Assembly (NCBI GenBank): GCA_002381045.1
Contig: DFWT01000222.1
Coordinates: 1-8,792, forward strand
DNA length: 8,792 nucleotides
Source of the DNA: Rhodoferax sp. UBA4127
GTDB taxonomy: Bacteria > Pseudomonadota > Gammaproteobacteria > Burkholderiales > Burkholderiaceae_C
Reading direction: 5' to 3'
A program made the position numbers and the translations under genes. Positions 6,828 to 8,792 of this stretch are shown here, one piece after another (within the stretch, counting starts at the first letter, position 1; each line of letters begins with the position of its first letter). The notes beneath the pieces were generated by a model. That model made no database searches. It was given only the letters and a program-made list of their open reading frames with translations, and was not told where the DNA came from.

Positions 6828-7796
6828 TCAACGTTCCTTGGTGTACGGAATTCCCAACGCCTTCGGAGCCACCGCCTTGCCGATGAAGCCAGCCAGCAGC
6901 ACCACGGTCAGCACATAGGGCAATGCCTGAATGGCTTGCACCGGTACCTCACCCACGCCCGGCAAAACCACACCTTGCAGCCGAATCGCGGCCGCGTCCA
7001 GAAAGCCAAACAGCAAACAGGCCCACAGCGCCCGCACCGGGTGCCAGCGGCCAAAAATCAGTGCGGCCAATGCCATGAAGCCACGCCCTGCGGTCATGTT
7101 CTGCGAAAAGCTGGCACTTTGCGCCAACACCAGATAGCTGCCCGCCAAGCCGCACAACAGCCCATTGAGCGTGAGCGCGGTGTAGCGCAATCGGGTCACC
7201 GACACACCTGCCGCATCAACCATTTGCGGGTTCTCGCCCACCGCACGCAGGCGCAGACCAAAGCGGGTTTTGAATATGCTCCACCACACCACCGGTACCA
7301 GCAGCAGCGCCAGGTAAACCAGCGCGTTGTGGCCCAGCAGACCGTCACCCAGAACCGTACCCACCATGGGCATGGACTTGGCCCATTCGGACAAGGCTGG
7401 CCATAGGGTCTGAATCCTCACCTCAGCGCTGACCGGCGGTGTCTGGCCCCCTTGATGGAACCAAGCGGCACCCAACACTGCGGTCAGACCCGCCGCAATG
7501 ATGTTGATGGCCACACCCGAGACCACCTGGTCACCCTTGTGGCTGACACAGGCCAAACCATGTACCCAGGACATGCTGATAGCCACCGCCATCGCCGCCA
7601 GCAGGGCCAGGGTGGTTGAGCCATAGGCCGCGCCAGTGGCACCCGCCGCAAACGCCGCCAGCAGCATCTTGCCCTCCAGTGCAATATCCACCACGCCAGA
7701 GCGTTCTGACAACAAGCCGGCCAGTGCACAAAAGATCAAGGGTGTGGCCAGCCGCAAGGTGGATGCCAGCATGGCCCCAAACAGCGCTTCATCCAT
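6828..7796 (-). CDS. ABC transporter permease, BMP/nucleoside-uptake type (second permease)
   Basis: A 322-residue integral inner-membrane permease of the BPD_transp_2 family, the type paired with Bmp/Med lipoprotein receptors (NupQ/YufQ-like), which import nucleosides or purine-related compounds. Eight to ten hydrophobic spans are apparent. The family landmarks are RLATPLIFCALAGLLSERSG near the N-terminus, DIALEGKMLL, GDQVVSGVAINIIAAGL, the cytoplasmic coupling segment RAVGENPQMVDAAGV and GRGFMALAALIFGRWHP. The frame stays open upstream to 7865, but ATG 7796 is chosen: it has a near-perfect GGAGGT five bases ahead, begins at the family position (MDEALFGAMLASTLRL), and overlaps the end of the first permease by eight bases (ATGGATGA). 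The overlap indicates coupled translation of a 1:1 heterodimer. Substrate is inferred from family only. It ends 21 bases from the convergent mnmC stop, with no hairpin seen between them. Confidence 0.92.
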   Translation of the reverse strand: MDEALFGAMLASTLRLATPLIFCALAGLLSERSGVVDIALEGKMLLAAFAAGATGAAYGSTTLALLAAMAVAISMSWVHGLACVSHKGDQVVSGVAINIIAAGLTAVLGAAWFHQGGQTPPVSAEVRIQTLWPALSEWAKSMPMVGTVLGDGLLGHNALVYLALLLVPVVWWSIFKTRFGLRLRAVGENPQMVDAAGVSVTRLRYTALTLNGLLCGLAGSYLVLAQSASFSQNMTAGRGFMALAALIFGRWHPVRALWACLLFGFLDAAAIRLQGVVLPGVGEVPVQAIQALPYVLTVVLLAGFIGKAVAPKALGIPYTKER

Positions 7797-8792
7797 GGCC
7801 CACCTCCGGGCTCGTGGGCGTAGTGCGCGTGAACATACCCAGCATACGGGCCAGCATCGGGGCAATCACATAGGTCATGGCACCCGAAAACAGCACGATA
7901 AAACCTTGCAACATCACCACCATGTCGCGGCTGAAACCGGGCACCTCAAAAGCCACCTCGGCACCGCCCTGAAACAAGGCACCAAACAGCACACTGGCCA
8001 ACACAATGCCAACCGGGTGATTACGACCCATCAAGGCCACGGCGATGCCGGTAAAGCCGGCACCACTGACAAACTCTAGCAGCAGTTTGCCGCTGACTCC
8101 GGCGATCTCGTTCATGCCGACCAAACCAGCCAAGGCGCCAGAAATGGCCATGGCAATGAGCACCTGATGCCGTGCGTTGATGCCAGCGTACTGCGCGGCA
8201 CTGGGGCTGGCACCGACCGCACGCAAGCGGTAACCAGCGCGTGTGCGCCATAAAAACAAATAGACCAACACCGCGGCCACAGCTGCCAGCAGCACACTCA
8301 GATTCAGCGGCGATGTTGGCCAATCCACACCGATGGCAGCCAGCACCTGATGCATGCCCGGCAACTTGGCCGAATCGGTAAACGGCACACTTTCCACCGA
8401 CATGCTGCCTGCTGGCCGCAGGTGATTCACCAGCAAATACACGAGGAGGCTGCTGGCAATGAAGTTGAACATGATGGTGGTGATCACCACATGGCTGCCG
8501 CGGTAGGCTTGCAAATACGCTGGCACTGCCGCCCAGGCCATGCCAAACAAGGCACCTGAGATTGCCATCACCGGCAGCATCAACCAAGCCGGCAAAGTGG
8601 CCGACCACCACAGCGCCACCAGCCCGGTACCCAAGCCGCCCAAGATGGCCTGCCCTTCCCCGCCAATGTTGAACAAACCACCATGAAACGCCACCGCCAC
8701 TGCCAGCCCAGTGAGCACAAAGGTAGTGGCGTAATACATCGTGTAGCTAAAGCCTCTTGCGGTGCCAAAGGCACCCCACACCAAGACCCGAA
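7789..8792 (-). CDS. ABC transporter permease, BMP/nucleoside-uptake type (first permease, 5' end outside window)
   Basis: About 333 codons of a multi-span inner-membrane permease, partner of the gene downstream (NupP/YufP-like member of BPD_transp_2). Visible landmarks are WGAFGTARGFSYTMYYATTF, AFHGGLFNIGGEGQAILGG (the family NIGxEGQ motif), RGSHVVITTIMFNFIA, RAVGASPSAAQYAGI (coupling segment), AISGALAGLVGMNEIAG and GFTGIAVALMGRNHPVGI. The frame is open to the right edge. Family proteins carry roughly 30-40 more residues, including the first membrane span, before WGAFGT, so the real start is outside. The TTG at 8784 and GTG at 8781 are unlikely starts. The ATPase and the Bmp receptor of the system would be expected further upstream on this strand. 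The stop TGA (7791-7789) lies inside the next gene. Confidence 0.92.
   Translation of the reverse strand, partial: RVLVWGAFGTARGFSYTMYYATTFVLTGLAVAVAFHGGLFNIGGEGQAILGGLGTGLVALWWSATLPAWLMLPVMAISGALFGMAWAAVPAYLQAYRGSHVVITTIMFNFIASSLLVYLLVNHLRPAGSMSVESVPFTDSAKLPGMHQVLAAIGVDWPTSPLNLSVLLAAVAAVLVYLFLWRTRAGYRLRAVGASPSAAQYAGINARHQVLIAMAISGALAGLVGMNEIAGVSGKLLLEFVSGAGFTGIAVALMGRNHPVGIVLASVLFGALFQGGAEVAFEVPGFSRDMVVMLQGFIVLFSGAMTYVIAPMLARMLGMFTRTTPTSPEVGHG
7802..7807 (-). promoter_or_regulatory. Strong ribosome binding site deciding the start of the second permease
   Basis: GGAGGT on the minus strand, five bases before ATG 7796, inside the last codons of the upstream permease. It is the best Shine-Dalgarno in the window and fixes the start against the longer open frame that begins at 7865. 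Confidence 0.75.

Noticed and set aside
7797..7865. Longer start for the second permease at 7865
   Set aside because: It would overlap the first permease by 77 bases, and the extra residues do not fit the family. ATG 7796 has GGAGGT at ideal spacing.
8021..8611. 196-codon minus-strand frame within the first permease
   Set aside because: Shifted frame of a clear membrane protein; its His/Arg/Cys-rich composition is typical of an out-of-frame shadow.

Overview
The window looks like a chromosomal housekeeping stretch from a betaproteobacterium, most likely a member of the Burkholderiales close to Comamonadaceae (Rhodoferax/Polaromonas-like). This rests on the protein wording as I recall it (ArgA, HrpA, YggX, MnmC and DsbB all read like that family) and on the moderately GC-rich, strongly biased codon use. 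I see no insertion sequence, phage gene, CRISPR array, tRNA or rRNA.

Layout. (1) Positions 1-376, minus strand: the N-terminal part of the DEAH-box RNA helicase hrpA, leaving the window at the left. (2) 434-1783, plus: argA (N-acetylglutamate synthase), divergent from hrpA and interrupted by one in-frame TAA at 1382-1384. (3) 1874-2575, plus: an orphan ParA/MobD-like P-loop ATPase. (4) 2674-3864, plus: a polyphosphate kinase 2 with an unusually long basic N-terminal tail. (5) 3869-4618, minus: dsbB preceded, three bases away, by a small four-cysteine protein. The dsbB and ppk2 ends converge over a perfect hairpin. (6) 4701-6806, plus: yggX followed at once by mnmC, whose methyltransferase half is shortened and degenerate while its FAD oxidase half is intact. 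(7) 6828-8792, minus: two overlapping permease genes of a BMP-type nucleoside/purine ABC transporter, the upstream one running off the right edge.

Functional links. The genes serve arginine synthesis, RNA processing, polyphosphate/nucleotide energy, periplasmic disulfide formation, iron/oxidative protection, tRNA wobble modification and nucleoside uptake. They are mostly independent transcription units in alternating directions, not one pathway.

I did not find a clearly new multi-gene system. The observations most worth following are the split argA, the one-sided decay of mnmC, the ParA-like ATPase beside a tailed PPK2, and the C4 mini-protein coupled to dsbB. Family comparisons are from memory because no search could be run.
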